Notes: generated by a model from the sequence alone, not told the origin. Positions 45,926 to 54,547 are shown, numbered from the stretch's first letter. The stretch is DNA of 64,000 nt from Frondihabitans australicus (GCF_003634555.1 NZ_RBKS01000001.1:1364001-1428000); one strand, 5' to 3'. A program made the numbers and translations.

Positions 45926-46948
45926 ATGGAGAAGGTCGAGCTCACCACCGAGCGGCTCACCCTGCGCGCGCCCCAGCCGCGAGACGCCGACGAGATCGCG
46001 ATGGCCTGCCGCGACGAGGGGATTCAGCGCTGGATCCCGCTGCCCGACCCCTACACCCTCGACAGCGCCCGCGCCTTCGTCGCCGAGCACAGTGACGCCG
46101 GGTGGGCCGCCGGCACGGCGTGCGTCTGGGCCATCGTCACGAGCACGGGGTTCGCCGGCGTCATTGAGCTGAACAACCTCGGCGGGCAGTCGTCGATCGG
46201 CTACTGGCTCCGGCCGCAGGATCGAGGCCGAGGCCTCATCGACGAAGCCGCCAGGGCCGTGCTCGACTTCGCCCTCAGCCCGGCTCCCGCGGGTCTCGGC
46301 CTGGACCGCATCGAGTGGCGCGCCTTCGCCGGCAACGACGCGTCGGCGCGGGTGGCCGCGCGCCTCGGGTTCCGGTTCGAGGGCACTCGGCGGGCCAGCG
46401 CGGTGATCCGCGGCGAGCGTCGCGACGAGTGGGTTGCGGCGATCCTGCGCGGTGATCCGCGCGAGCGGGTGGAGTGGGACGTCGCGGGCATGTGGGAGGA
46501 CGCCGCCGATGATCGCGTGAAGGCGGCGGTCGGGGTGGAGAGTCAGACGCTGACGGTCGCCGAGATCACGGCGGTGCTGGGCCTGGAGCCCGATCTGTCG
46601 TGGAACAAGGGCGAGCGGCGACCCACGGCACCGCCCGACATGCCGATCGAGCCGGCGTCGTTCACGTTCACGTCGTGGTCGATCGAGTCGCGGCTTCCGA
46701 CGACGGCCTCCGACGACGAGCACCTGGCGCACCTATGGGATCGCGCCTCGGCGGCGATGGCGCGCGTGCCTCTCCTCGACGGCGACGTGAAGCCGTGTCT
46801 GTTGCTGGTGCGCAAAGTCGACGGCCGCACGGGGCAGGGCCATGGCTTCGGATTCGAGTCGCCGTGGCTCGAGCTCATGGGCAGGATCGGGGGAAGCATC
46901 GAGGTCGACCAGTACCTCCTCCGCACCGGTCCCGACGGCGACGACTGA
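45926..46948 (+). CDS. GNAT acetyltransferase-DUF4279 fusion
   Basis: 340 residues. Residues 1-185 are a RimJ/RimL-type GNAT domain: LTTERLTLRAPQPRDADEIA, WAIVTSTGFAGVIELNN, QSSIGYWLRPQDRGRGLIDEA (acetyl-CoA loop), ARVAARLGFRFEGTRR. Residues 200-340 match DUF4279: TVAEITAVLGLEPDLSWNKG and a Trp-Ser-Ile-Glu-Ser strand. The family is often involved in modifying protein N-termini or small molecules; the target is unknown. Leaderless: TAGCGT (45914-45919) six bases before ATG. Confidence 0.82.
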   Translation: MEKVELTTERLTLRAPQPRDADEIAMACRDEGIQRWIPLPDPYTLDSARAFVAEHSDAGWAAGTACVWAIVTSTGFAGVIELNNLGGQSSIGYWLRPQDRGRGLIDEAARAVLDFALSPAPAGLGLDRIEWRAFAGNDASARVAARLGFRFEGTRRASAVIRGERRDEWVAAILRGDPRERVEWDVAGMWEDAADDRVKAAVGVESQTLTVAEITAVLGLEPDLSWNKGERRPTAPPDMPIEPASFTFTSWSIESRLPTTASDDEHLAHLWDRASAAMARVPLLDGDVKPCLLLVRKVDGRTGQGHGFGFESPWLELMGRIGGSIEVDQYLLRTGPDGDD

Positions 46949-46979
46949 CCCGCCGCCCGCCGCCTCGTAGGCTGACAGC

Positions 46980-47219
46980 ATGCCTCCTCCTGCCGGGGGA
47001 GTCGTCCTCGGGAGGCCTCAGCTCGCAGCCCCGCCTCAAGGTCGACGGAGGCAGGGTCGCGTGGGGGGAGCCGCAGCCGGCTGCGCCGCTGCGTGGGGGG
47101 AGGCTGCCGCGACACAACGCGACACCTGCGACGCTCCGTGGCGTCGCAGCCGTCGCGTTGTGTCGCCAGAAGGGTCGCCAGACGGGTCGCCAAACGGGGC
47201 AGACAGAGCACTAGGGTGA
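46980..47219 (+). other. Leaderless start signal with non-protein-like frame
   Basis: TAGGCT (46968-46973) stands exactly six bases before ATG 46980, like the real leaderless genes nearby. The 79-codon frame is, however, low-complexity (Gly, Ala, Arg) and runs through a 58-nt hairpin repeat. It may be a decayed gene or the start of a small RNA. Not accepted as a protein. Confidence 0.3.
47109..47166. repeat. 58-nt hairpin repeat, copy 1
   Basis: Outer stem GCGACACAACGCGAC (47109-47123) pairs with 47152-47166; inner stem CTGCGACGC (47126-47134) pairs with 47141-47149, loop TCCGTG. Same length and layout as 49417-49474. Between the two copies the outer pair C-G changes to A-T on both arms. Confidence 0.85.
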
Positions 47220-47223
47220 CGGC

Positions 47224-47583
47224 ATGACCGAGTCGCTGCCAGAGCCGACGCAGGCGCGCGCCACGTCGCCCGCGTCCTCGCCCCCGCCCGCTCGCACGAC
47301 CTCGGGCATCGCCGTCGCTGACGACTCCGTCCGCGCGACGAACCCGTGGGGTGTGGTGATGCTTGTCGGGGCCGGCCTCTTCGTGATCGTCGGCCTGATC
47401 GTGTGGTCGTACGGCGACATCTCGGCGAACGCGACGTTCGACAACGCGACCGGCCCCACTCACGACCAGCTGGCACTCATCCAGCACATCACGGGCCTCG
47501 TGCTCGTCGGCTTCGGAGTGCTCACCGTCCTCTTGCGCATCGCTGTCGAGGCCGTGCGCTGGACGCCTCGCGCGCGCGACTGA
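47224..47583 (+). CDS. Small membrane protein, unknown
   Basis: 119 residues: polar N-terminus, then two helices (WGVVMLVGAGLFVIVGLIVWS and LALIQHITGLVLVGFGVLTVLL) separated by a polar outer loop. Resembles other two-helix proteins in this zone (43018, 47593). Leaderless: TAGGGT (47212-47217) six bases before ATG. Family unknown. Confidence 0.68.
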   Translation: MTESLPEPTQARATSPASSPPPARTTSGIAVADDSVRATNPWGVVMLVGAGLFVIVGLIVWSYGDISANATFDNATGPTHDQLALIQHITGLVLVGFGVLTVLLRIAVEAVRWTPRARD

Positions 47584-47592
47584 CGCGGTCGG

Positions 47593-47910
47593 TCAGCTCT
47601 CGCCCTGGATCGCCCGGAGCAGGACGCCCGTCGCGACACGGACCGTGAGCACCACGGCACCCGTCGCGGCGACGATCCACGAGGCGATGACCGCGACCGG
47701 CGACAGGGTGAGCCGCGAGACGCCCTGTGCCTGATACACGTGTGTGCCCATCGCCGGCAACACGAGCACTCCGACGCCGATCACGACGAGAGCGACGCCC
47801 AGCGCCGAGAGGGCGCGAAGAGCCGGTGGTGCGGCGCGTCTCGTGGCAGGCGCGCCACTCGCATCGACACGTGGACGGGCGCCCTGCGCCTCCCAGTCAC
47901 CGTCGGTCAT
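47593..47910 (-). CDS. Small membrane protein, unknown
   Basis: 105 residues with two helices (LGVALVVIGVGVLVLPAMG and IASWIVAATGAVVLTVRVA). N-terminal 40 residues are polar and Ala-rich. ATG with GGGGGGATC just upstream; the leader is about 40 bases. Convergent with the two-helix gene 47224-47583, 9 bases apart. Confidence 0.68.
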   Translation of the reverse strand: MTDGDWEAQGARPRVDASGAPATRRAAPPALRALSALGVALVVIGVGVLVLPAMGTHVYQAQGVSRLTLSPVAVIASWIVAATGAVVLTVRVATGVLLRAIQGES

Positions 47911-48109
47911 GATCCCCCCGTTCGCCGCGCGAAGGGCGGCATCGTCACGCAAGGGTAGCCGCCTGCCCGGCCGCATCGCACGCACGCGTTCGGGGGGCCG
48001 CCGCGGGCCGTGGCAGCGGCGGAGGCCGCGCGGGCTTCCCTGATCCTGCGCCCTGCTCGCCCCGCCCGAGGCGAGCCCAAGGTCGGCGGCTTCTGGGAGA
48101 GTAAGCGGC

Positions 48110-48532
48110 ATGGACCTCGAGGTGACGCCGGCGCTGACGATCCCCGGCGCCGAGCTGCGCTGGCGCTTCTCGCGCTCGTCGGGGCCGGGCGGGCAGCACG
48201 TCAATACGTCCGACTCGCGCGCACAGCTGTCGTGGAACGTCGCGACCAGTGCAGCTCTCGACGACGAGACCCGGGCGATCCTGCGCGAAAGGCTCGCCCC
48301 GAGACTCGTTCGCGGCGAGATCACGGTCAGCGCGAGCGAGCAGCGATCGCAGCTGCGCAACCGCGAGACCGCACGCGCCCGGCTCATCGCCCTGATCGTC
48401 GACGCCCTGGCGCAGGAGCCACCCGAACGCCGCCCGACCCGACCGTCACGCGGTGCCGTCCGCCGCCGCCTCGACGACAAGGCCCGCCGGTCGACGACGA
48501 AGGCCCAGCGCCGCCGCCCGCCCCTCGACTAG
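48110..48532 (+). CDS. arfB: Alternative ribosome rescue factor ArfB-like (release-factor family)
   Basis: 140 residues. The catalytic GGQ motif is in SSGPGGQHVNTSDSR, and a basic C-terminal tail (RRRLDDKARRSTTKAQRRR) fits the ArfB/YaeJ family, which frees peptides on stalled ribosomes by entering the empty mRNA channel. It lacks the codon-recognition domain of RF1 and RF2. ATG start; no clear SD. An intergenic 12-mer copy lies at 48042-48053. Confidence 0.88.
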   Translation: MDLEVTPALTIPGAELRWRFSRSSGPGGQHVNTSDSRAQLSWNVATSAALDDETRAILRERLAPRLVRGEITVSASEQRSQLRNRETARARLIALIVDALAQEPPERRPTRPSRGAVRRRLDDKARRSTTKAQRRRPPLD

Positions 48533-48540
48533 CCTCACGC

Positions 48541-48595
48541 CTCCCAAAAACGACTCTGCACATGCGAAATCACGTGCGCAGAGTCGTTTCGGGAG
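48541..48595. terminator. Hairpin between convergent genes
   Basis: CTCCCAAAAACGACTCTGC (48541-48559) pairs with GCAGAGTCGTTTCGGGAG (48578-48595) with one bulge. It begins 9 bases after the ArfB stop and ends 3 bases before the phosphotransferase stop, so it can end both transcripts. Confidence 0.7.
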
Positions 48596-48597
48596 GG

Positions 48598-49365
48598 TTA
48601 GCGACCCCAGGCGCCGCCGAGCAGCATGTCGCCCTCGCCCCCGGGCAGGAACGGGTCGAACCCGTGCGCGGCGAGCCACCGGATGTTCGTGAGGCACCGC
48701 CACGACCACCACGCCTCGACGAGCGAGGCGTCGACCGGCATGTGCCCAGAGGCCTCGTACCCGTCGAGCAGGTCCGGCAGCCGCGCCGCATGCCCCAGCG
48801 TCAGCGTCGCCAGGTCGAACAGCGGATCGCCCGGCCCGCCCTCCGACCAGTCGATGATCCCCGTGACACGAGGGTTCGCGCCGCCACCCTCGACGAACAC
48901 GTGCTCGGGCTGCAGATCGCCGTGCGTGAAGGCCGGCTCGAACGATCGCACGACGCGCGAGGCGAGCTCCTGGTGCCTGATCACGACCGACACCGGCAGG
49001 ATCCCCTCGCCGACGAGCGCCTCGCACTCCCGCGCCAGCACGTCGATCGTGGCGGCCGGGCGCCCGGGCAGCGCAGGAACGGGCGCCTCATGAAGCCGCC
49101 GCACCACCGCCCCGACCGCCCGCCACACCGACGCCGGAGCGGACGACACCTCGCCGAGCCGAGCAAGCCTCTCGCCCCGAACCCGCGCGACGGCCATCGC
49201 CTGCGGCTGCCGCCAGAGCACCTCGCCGGTCGGCACCGGGGCGAGATCCATCGCCGCCAGCTCGCGGTCGAGGCGCGCAGGATCCGAGTCGATCTTGATG
49301 AAGACGTCCCCGGCCCGCACCGTCGCCCGCTCCGCGTGCGCGACGACCACCTCGACTTCACTCAC
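48598..49365 (-). CDS. Aminoglycoside phosphotransferase-like kinase
   Basis: 255 residues. APH fold: N-terminal FIKIDSDPARLDRELAAM (ATP-binding Lys), HGDLQPEHVF (catalytic Asp), and GIIDWSEGGPGDPLFDLATL (metal-binding Asp). Substrate unknown; this group includes antibiotic kinases and sugar or choline kinases. GTG 49365 is chosen for AGGAGG nine bases upstream; ATG 49374 is too close to that site. Confidence 0.85.
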   Translation of the reverse strand: MSEVEVVVAHAERATVRAGDVFIKIDSDPARLDRELAAMDLAPVPTGEVLWRQPQAMAVARVRGERLARLGEVSSAPASVWRAVGAVVRRLHEAPVPALPGRPAATIDVLARECEALVGEGILPVSVVIRHQELASRVVRSFEPAFTHGDLQPEHVFVEGGGANPRVTGIIDWSEGGPGDPLFDLATLTLGHAARLPDLLDGYEASGHMPVDASLVEAWWSWRCLTNIRWLAAHGFDPFLPGGEGDMLLGGAWGR

Positions 49366-49416
49366 GGCGCCCATCCTCCTCCGCCCGCCGTTCCTCGCGC
49401 GCGCCCGCCCGCCCGC

Positions 49417-49474
49417 GCGACAAAACGCGACACCTGCGACGCGCCGGAGCGTCGCAGATGTCGCGTTTTGTCGC
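49417..49474. repeat. 58-nt hairpin repeat, copy 2
   Basis: Outer stem GCGACAAAACGCGAC (49417-49431) with 49460-49474; inner stem CTGCGACGC (49434-49442) with 49449-49457; loop GCCGGA. Same 58-nt plan as 47109-47166 with a compensatory pair change in the outer stem. It lies between two minus-strand genes. Confidence 0.85.
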
Positions 49475-49487
49475 AGGTGGCGGAGAG

Positions 49488-50126
49488 TTACGCGTCAGCC
49501 CGGTTCTCGAGCGCGTTCTGGTACCCGAACGCATACCGCCCGGCGGCCTCCGACATGACCTCGATCGGGTCGTCGAACGCGACGAGCGACAGCGCGCCGT
49601 CGACCACCTGGAAGGAGTGGATGGACCCGTTGCGGATCGGCACGCCGGCGTTGGCATCCTGCTCAGGAGCCACGTGGTTCACGATCGCGCGGATCACGGC
49701 GCCGTGCGTGGCCACGACGACGACCTGCCCGGTGCACGACGCGGCGATCTCGAGGAGGGCCGACTCGACGCGCTCGAGGAGCGCGGTGCGGCTCTCGCGG
49801 CCGGGAACGGGGGCGCCGTCGGGGAACGACGCCTCGACCTCGTCGAAGGTCATCCCCTCGGCCTCGCCGTACGAGCGCTCGATCATGCGAGGCGCGATCG
49901 TCGGCGACGGCAGCCCGAGGTGCGACGCGATGATCGCACCGGTGTCGAAGGCGCGCTGCAGCGGGCTCGCGTAGACGGCGTCGAAGTGCCGGCGCGACAG
50001 GAGCTCGGCCGCAGCCAGGGCCTGCTGGCGCCCCAGCTCGTTGAGCGCGATGTCGGTCGCGCCCTGGATGCGGCGCTGGCGGTTCCAGTCGGTCTCGCCG
50101 TGGCGGACGAGGTAGAGCAGTGTCAT
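49488..50126 (-). CDS. Histidine phosphatase (phosphoglycerate mutase-like)
   Basis: 212 residues. Starts MTLLYLVRHGETDWNRQRRI, the RHG motif of histidine phosphatases, with VYASPLQRAFDTG and ATHGAVIRAIVNH giving the second His. Such proteins are often phosphatases of small molecules (CobC, PhoE or glucosyl-3-phosphoglycerate phosphatase), so the exact substrate is unknown. ATG with GGAG upstream. Confidence 0.9.
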   Translation of the reverse strand: MTLLYLVRHGETDWNRQRRIQGATDIALNELGRQQALAAAELLSRRHFDAVYASPLQRAFDTGAIIASHLGLPSPTIAPRMIERSYGEAEGMTFDEVEASFPDGAPVPGRESRTALLERVESALLEIAASCTGQVVVVATHGAVIRAIVNHVAPEQDANAGVPIRNGSIHSFQVVDGALSLVAFDDPIEVMSEAAGRYAFGYQNALENRADA

Positions 50127-50216
50127 GGGGGATTCTCCAGGAGCGGAGGGCGTTCCTGATCCTGCGCCCCACCCGGACCCGCCGCGACAGCGCGACGACC
50201 CGAGCAACACGCAGGC

Positions 50217-51053
50217 CTAGGGGATGAGCCGCTCGGCCAGGGCCGTCAGCGTCTCCGACGTGCCGGCGTTCAGCTTAACGGTGGCACGCCCGTCGCCCTT
50301 CGTCACACCCCGGTTAATCACGACGACGGGCGCCTTCTTGCGGAGCGCGGTCTCCAGGAGCCGGATGCCCGAGTTCACGACCAGCGACGACCCTGCGACG
50401 ATCAGTGCGTCGGCCTGAGCGACCATGGCCCGCGCCTCGGCGAACCGCTCGACGGGCACGAACTCGCCGAAGAAGACGACGTCGGGCTTGAGGACCCCGC
50501 CGCAGTTCGTGCAGACGGGCACCTCGAAGTCGGCGTAGTCGTCGATATCGACGTCGCCGTCGGGGTTGAGGTGGATCTCGTCGGGGCGCTCCAGCCAGGG
50601 ATTGGCGGAGGCCATGCGCTGGGCGATCGTCTCGCGGGCGAACTCCTGCCCGCAGGTGAGGCACACGACGCGGTCGACGGAGCCGTGGAGGTCGACGACC
50701 CGGCTCGACCCGGCACGGAGGTGGAGGCCGTCGACGTTCTGCGTGACGACGCCGTTCGTGACGCCGGCGTGCTCGAGCGCGGCGAGCGCGCGGTGGCCGT
50801 CGTTCGGCGCGGCCTCGCGGAAGTGCCGGTAGCCGAGGTGGCTGCCGGCCCAGTAGCGCTTCCGGAAGGCGTCGTTCGCGAGGAACTGCTGGAAGGTCAT
50901 CGGGTGGCGGACGGGAGCGCCCTCGCCGCGGTAGTCCGGGATCCCCGAGTCGGTGGAGACGCCGGCCCCGGTGAGCACCGCGAGGCTCCTGCCGCGGAGG
51001 ATGCCGGCGGCCTCGTCGAACTCCGCCTCGGTGGGCGTCGGTGCGAGTGGCAT
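50217..51053 (-). CDS. Sirtuin NAD-dependent protein deacylase
   Basis: 278 residues. GAGVSTDSGIPDYRGEGAP (NAD loop), TQNVDGLHLRAGSSRVVDLHG (catalytic His), zinc Cys pairs CLTC and CTNC, and VVFFGEFVP. It removes acyl groups from lysines using NAD+. It lacks the Tyr and Arg typical of the CobB desuccinylase as far as I can see. ATG has AGAGGAG upstream; minus-strand TAGGCT (51087-51082) is a -10 candidate. Confidence 0.92.
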   Translation of the reverse strand: MPLAPTPTEAEFDEAAGILRGRSLAVLTGAGVSTDSGIPDYRGEGAPVRHPMTFQQFLANDAFRKRYWAGSHLGYRHFREAAPNDGHRALAALEHAGVTNGVVTQNVDGLHLRAGSSRVVDLHGSVDRVVCLTCGQEFARETIAQRMASANPWLERPDEIHLNPDGDVDIDDYADFEVPVCTNCGGVLKPDVVFFGEFVPVERFAEARAMVAQADALIVAGSSLVVNSGIRLLETALRKKAPVVVINRGVTKGDGRATVKLNAGTSETLTALAERLIP

Positions 51054-51131
51054 GCAGGAACTCCTCTGGGGCTGTGACGCTAGCCTAAACAACGACTCTT
51101 TCCGTTATGTTTCCGAAGGCCACCCGACCCG

Positions 51132-51929
51132 TTGCGAATCACCCCGATCTCCGACCTCGACCGCCCCGAGCTCGCCGACTACTCGCGGCTCACCGACGTG
51201 TCGCTGCGTCGCAAGACCGAGCCGGCGGGCGGCCTGTACATCGCCGAGTCGACGAAGGTGATCACGCGCGCCCTCGCGGCCGGGCACACGCCGCGGTCGG
51301 TGCTGCTCGCCGAGAAGTGGCTGCCCGACGTCCTGCCGCTGGTCGAGGCCTATGACGGCGACGTCTTCGTCGGCGACGACGCCCTGCTCGAAGAGCTGAC
51401 CGGGTACCACCTGCACCGGGGCGCCCTGGCCGCGATGCACCGCCCACCCCTGCCCGAGGTCGCCGAGCTGCTCGAGGGCGCACGGCGCGTCGTCGTGCTG
51501 GAGGACATCGTCGACCACACCAACGTCGGGGCCATCTTCCGCGCCGTCGCCGGCCTCGGCGCCGATGCCGTCTTCATCACGCCGCGGTGCGCCGACCCGC
51601 TCTACCGGCGGAGCGTGCGCGTGTCGATGGGCACGGTGCTGCAGGTGCCGTGGACGCGCCTGCCCGAGTGGCCCGAGGCGCGCGAGCAGCTCCACGGCGC
51701 CGGGTTCGAGATCGCCGCCCTGGCCCTCAGCGACGACGCGGTGACACTCGACGACTACGCCGCCACGCCGCCCGAGCGCGTCGCGATGGTGTTCGGCACC
51801 GAGGGCGACGGGCTGTCTCGCCATGCCCTCGAGTCGGCCGACACGGTCGTCACGATCCCGATGCTGCACGGCGTCGACAGCCTGAACGTGGCCGCGGCGA
51901 GCGCCGTGGTGCTCTGGGCGCTGCGGTGA
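51132..51929 (+). CDS. TrmH/SpoU family RNA 2'-O-methyltransferase
   Basis: 265 residues. N-terminal substrate-binding part (FYIAESTKVI type: GLYIAESTKVITRALAAG), then SPOUT knot motifs: VVLEDIVDHTNVGAIFRAVA, MVFGTEGDGLSRHALE and IPMLHGVDSLNVAAASAV. It methylates ribose in rRNA or tRNA. TTG start (51132) fits MRITPISDLDRPEL; SD is weak. Its stop overlaps the GTG of the next gene. Confidence 0.9.
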   Translation: MRITPISDLDRPELADYSRLTDVSLRRKTEPAGGLYIAESTKVITRALAAGHTPRSVLLAEKWLPDVLPLVEAYDGDVFVGDDALLEELTGYHLHRGALAAMHRPPLPEVAELLEGARRVVVLEDIVDHTNVGAIFRAVAGLGADAVFITPRCADPLYRRSVRVSMGTVLQVPWTRLPEWPEAREQLHGAGFEIAALALSDDAVTLDDYAATPPERVAMVFGTEGDGLSRHALESADTVVTIPMLHGVDSLNVAAASAVVLWALR

Positions 51930-53191
51930 GGCGCACCGAGGCGAAGGTCACAGCGCGCAGGAGCCGACGCCGGTTCGGCCTGGTCGTCGGCATCGTCGTC
52001 GTCGTGGCGCTCGGCCTCTACGTGCCGGCGAGCCTGCTGGCGCCCGCCCCGGCGAGCGCAGGCGTCGCGACGACGTACACGGCGCCGAGCCAGGCGGCGA
52101 CGAGCGTCGACCTGCCGAGCTACGGCGGGTCGGCCATCGAGGCTGTCGGCTACAAGGGTTCGCTCGTGACCCACGACCCGTCGACCCCCCGCTCGATCGC
52201 GTCGATCAGCAAGATCGTCACCGCGCTCGTCGTCTTGCAGAAGAAGCCGCTGAACGGCGGGAACGGCCCCACGATCACGATCACCCCGACCGAGCAGGCC
52301 TACTACAAGACCTACCTCGCGCAGGACGGCGAGGTCGCGACGATGACGGTCGGGCAGAAGCTCACCGAGCGGCAGGTGCTCGAGGTCGCCCTGATCAAGT
52401 CGGCGAACAACTACGCGACCACGCTGGCGATCTGGGCCTACGGCTCCATCCCCGCCTACCGGGCGGCGGCGGCGACCTGGCTGAAGCAGCACGCCCTCGA
52501 CCACACGACGATCAACGAGCCGACGGGCCTCGACTTCAAGAACAAGTCGACCCCGACCGACCTCCTCACGCTCGGCAGGCTCGCCCTGGCGAACACCGAC
52601 GTCGCCACCATCGTCTCGACGGCGGAGACCACCGTGCCCGGCGTCGGCGAGATCGAGAACTCCAACGGGCTCCTCGGCAAGGACGGCGTCGTCGGCATCA
52701 AGACCGGCACCCTCGACAAGGTCGGCGCGAACCTCCTCTTCGCCACGAAGCAGGAGGTCGACGGCCACGAGGTCGAGCTGATCGGCGTGGTGCTCGGCGG
52801 CCCCGACCACGACACCATCGACACGGCGATCGGGCGCATGCTCGCCCAGGTGACCGCGAAGTTCCACGTGGTCACCGCGGTGTCGAAGGGCGCCGTCTAC
52901 GGCACGTACGCGACGCCCTGGGGTGCGACGGCCCGAGCCGCGACGACCCGTTCGGCCTCGAAGCTCGTGTACGGCACGGCGACGGTGTCGGCACACGTGA
53001 AGCTCGACCACGTGGCGGTCCGGGGCGCAGGAGCCCACGTGGGCACCATCCGCGTCACCATCGGCTCGTCGACGACCACGGTGCCGCTCGCGCTCGACGG
53101 TCCGATCGAGGCCCCCTCGGCCTGGTGGCGCCTCACGAATCCTCGGGCGACGTTCGGCGGTGCGGAGGCGGCGGTCGCGGAGCGGTTCTAG
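51926..53191 (+). CDS. D-alanyl-D-alanine carboxypeptidase (peptidase S11)
   Basis: 421 residues. N-terminal membrane anchor or signal (FGLVVGIVVVVALGLYVPASL), then the penicillin-binding motifs: SISK near 93-96 (nucleophile Ser), SANN, and KTGT near 258-261. It trims cell-wall peptides. The C-terminal 130 residues are a beta-rich domain not needed for catalysis. GTG overlaps the upstream TGA. Its last 19 bp with the stop are tandemly duplicated. Confidence 0.9.
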   Translation: MRRTEAKVTARRSRRRFGLVVGIVVVVALGLYVPASLLAPAPASAGVATTYTAPSQAATSVDLPSYGGSAIEAVGYKGSLVTHDPSTPRSIASISKIVTALVVLQKKPLNGGNGPTITITPTEQAYYKTYLAQDGEVATMTVGQKLTERQVLEVALIKSANNYATTLAIWAYGSIPAYRAAAATWLKQHALDHTTINEPTGLDFKNKSTPTDLLTLGRLALANTDVATIVSTAETTVPGVGEIENSNGLLGKDGVVGIKTGTLDKVGANLLFATKQEVDGHEVELIGVVLGGPDHDTIDTAIGRMLAQVTAKFHVVTAVSKGAVYGTYATPWGATARAATTRSASKLVYGTATVSAHVKLDHVAVRGAGAHVGTIRVTIGSSTTTVPLALDGPIEAPSAWWRLTNPRATFGGAEAAVAERF

Positions 53192-53211
53192 CGTCGCGGA
53201 GCGGTTCTAGC
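53174..53211. repeat. Tandem 19-bp duplication over a stop codon
   Basis: GTCGCGGAGCGGTTCTAGC at 53174-53192 and again, unchanged, at 53193-53211, and a partial third start (GTCGCCGAGCG) after it. The first copy includes the carboxypeptidase TAG stop. Confidence 0.85.
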
Positions 53212-53307
53212 GTCGCCGAGCGCGGTGCCGCGGATCCTGCGCCCGGGGGTTCGTGCGCCCGCGCGCGCGTCGGGGTACCCTCGACGCAGATCACACCTGG
53301 GGGAATC

Positions 53308-53646
53308 ATGATCATCTTCGGCTCACGGACGTCGTCCAAGATCGTCGCCATGCTCGTCTTCGTCTGCGGCGCCTGCGGGCGCGAGGCGGCTCAGCGGCTC
53401 GTGCGGCGGCGGACCTGGTTCACGCTGTTCTTCACGCCGATCTTCCCGTTCGGCCACGGAACCTACGCGATCTCGTGCGCGTACTGCGGGGCACACTCGC
53501 CGATCACGCGCGAGAACGCCGACCGGTTCGTCAAGGACTCCGAGGCGGCGCAGATCAACGCCGAGGCCGACCGCATCCTCGCGGCGGAGGACGCCCGGAT
53601 CGCCGCTGAGCAGAACGGACAGGGGCAGCCGCCGCTCCAGGGCTGA
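53308..53646 (+). CDS. Zinc-ribbon protein
   Basis: 112 residues. Two CxxC pairs (CGAC near 20-23 and CAYC near 57-60) around a hydrophobic WFTLFFTPIFPFGHGTYAI stretch, typical of the small zinc-ribbon proteins of this clade (zinc-ribbon 15 type), with a helical acidic tail. GGGGGAATC precedes ATG; TACCCT lies about 26 bases upstream. Confidence 0.82.
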   Translation: MIIFGSRTSSKIVAMLVFVCGACGREAAQRLVRRRTWFTLFFTPIFPFGHGTYAISCAYCGAHSPITRENADRFVKDSEAAQINAEADRILAAEDARIAAEQNGQGQPPLQG

Positions 53647-53647
53647 C

Positions 53648-53684
53648 CCGCGGCCCGGCGGCGTAACCGCGGCCCGGCGGCGTA
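53648..53684. repeat. Tandem 19-bp duplication after zinc-ribbon gene
   Basis: CCGCGGCCCGGCGGCGTAA (53648-53666) is followed by the same unit with one final change (53667-53684), directly after the TGA stop of the zinc-ribbon gene. Another 3'-end duplication of the same period as at 53174. Confidence 0.8.
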
Positions 53685-53738
53685 CGCGCGGCTCCTACGA
53701 ACGTCGCACACGCCGGGAAGCGGCGCACTCGCGCCCGG

Positions 53739-54524
53739 CTACCTCTCGTTCGCGATGACCGACACGGCCTCGGGCCGCTTCGGACCAAGGCCGTCGCCCG
53801 ACGACTGGTGTCGCACCCGCCGCAGCACCCACGGAACGAGGTACTCGCGCGCCCAGCTCACGTCGTCGCGGCGGGCCTCGCGCCAGTGTCGCGGCGCAGC
53901 GGCCGGCAGCGTGCGCTCTTCGAGGTCGTTGTCGACGTTCAGAGTCGCGAGCACCATGCGGGCGATCGTGTGGTGGCCGAGCGGCGAGAAGTGCAGGCGG
54001 TCGGGAGCCCACATGCGGCTGTCGGCGAGCTGCCGCAGGGCCCACATGTCGGCGACCACCGCGTCGTGGCGGAGGGCGATCGCGTGGACGTTCTCGTTGT
54101 AGATCGCGACCTTGCCGCGCAGCCTGCCGAGCACGGGCGTCGCGCCGATGTCGGGGCCGGTGAACAGCACGACCGTGGCGCCGTCGCGCGACAGCGTGCC
54201 GACGAGCCCGTCGAGGCGCGAGGCCACCTCGTCGGGGTCGGTGCCGGGGCGGATGATGTCGTTACCGCCCGCCGACACCGTGATGAGGTCGGGGCGCAGC
54301 TCGAGGGCGGCCTCGGCCTGCTCGTCGATGATGCCCTGCAGCAGCCGGCCGCGGATCGCGAGGTTCGCGTACGCGAAGTCGGGCGTGGACGACCCCAGCA
54401 CTTCGGCGACGCGATCGGCCCAGCCGCGATGCCCGCCGACCGCACCGGGGTCGGGGTCGCCGATGCCCTCGGTGAACGAGTCGCCGACGGCGACGTAACG
54501 GGACCACGGGTGGAGCTCAGGCAT
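53739..54524 (-). CDS. SGNH/GDSL family hydrolase
   Basis: 261 residues. Block I VAVGDSFTEGIGDP (nucleophile Ser), block II Gly in LAIRGRLLQG, block III VSAGGNDII, block V DRLHFSPLGHHTIA (Asp and His). Esterase or lipase-type activity on an unknown substrate; no signal peptide, so cytosolic. ATG 54524 has TACCGT seven bases upstream, inside the palindrome at 54529-54544. Confidence 0.9.
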   Translation of the reverse strand: MPELHPWSRYVAVGDSFTEGIGDPDPGAVGGHRGWADRVAEVLGSSTPDFAYANLAIRGRLLQGIIDEQAEAALELRPDLITVSAGGNDIIRPGTDPDEVASRLDGLVGTLSRDGATVVLFTGPDIGATPVLGRLRGKVAIYNENVHAIALRHDAVVADMWALRQLADSRMWAPDRLHFSPLGHHTIARMVLATLNVDNDLEERTLPAAAPRHWREARRDDVSWAREYLVPWVLRRVRHQSSGDGLGPKRPEAVSVIANER

Positions 54525-54528
54525 GCCT

Positions 54529-54544
54529 CCCACGGTACCGTGGG
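54529..54544. promoter_or_regulatory. Palindromic bidirectional -10 element
   Basis: CCCACGGTACCGTGGG is a perfect 16-bp palindrome between two divergent starts. It gives TACCGT on plus (54536-54541, six bases before GTG 54548) and TACCGT on minus (54537-54532, seven bases before ATG 54524). Both genes would be leaderless from one symmetric promoter core. Confidence 0.7.
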
Positions 54545-54547
54545 GGA

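Noticed and set aside
48010-49974. A 654-codon plus-strand frame across the phosphotransferase and phosphatase genes
   Set aside because: Antisense shadow; the minus-strand enzymes have clear motifs.
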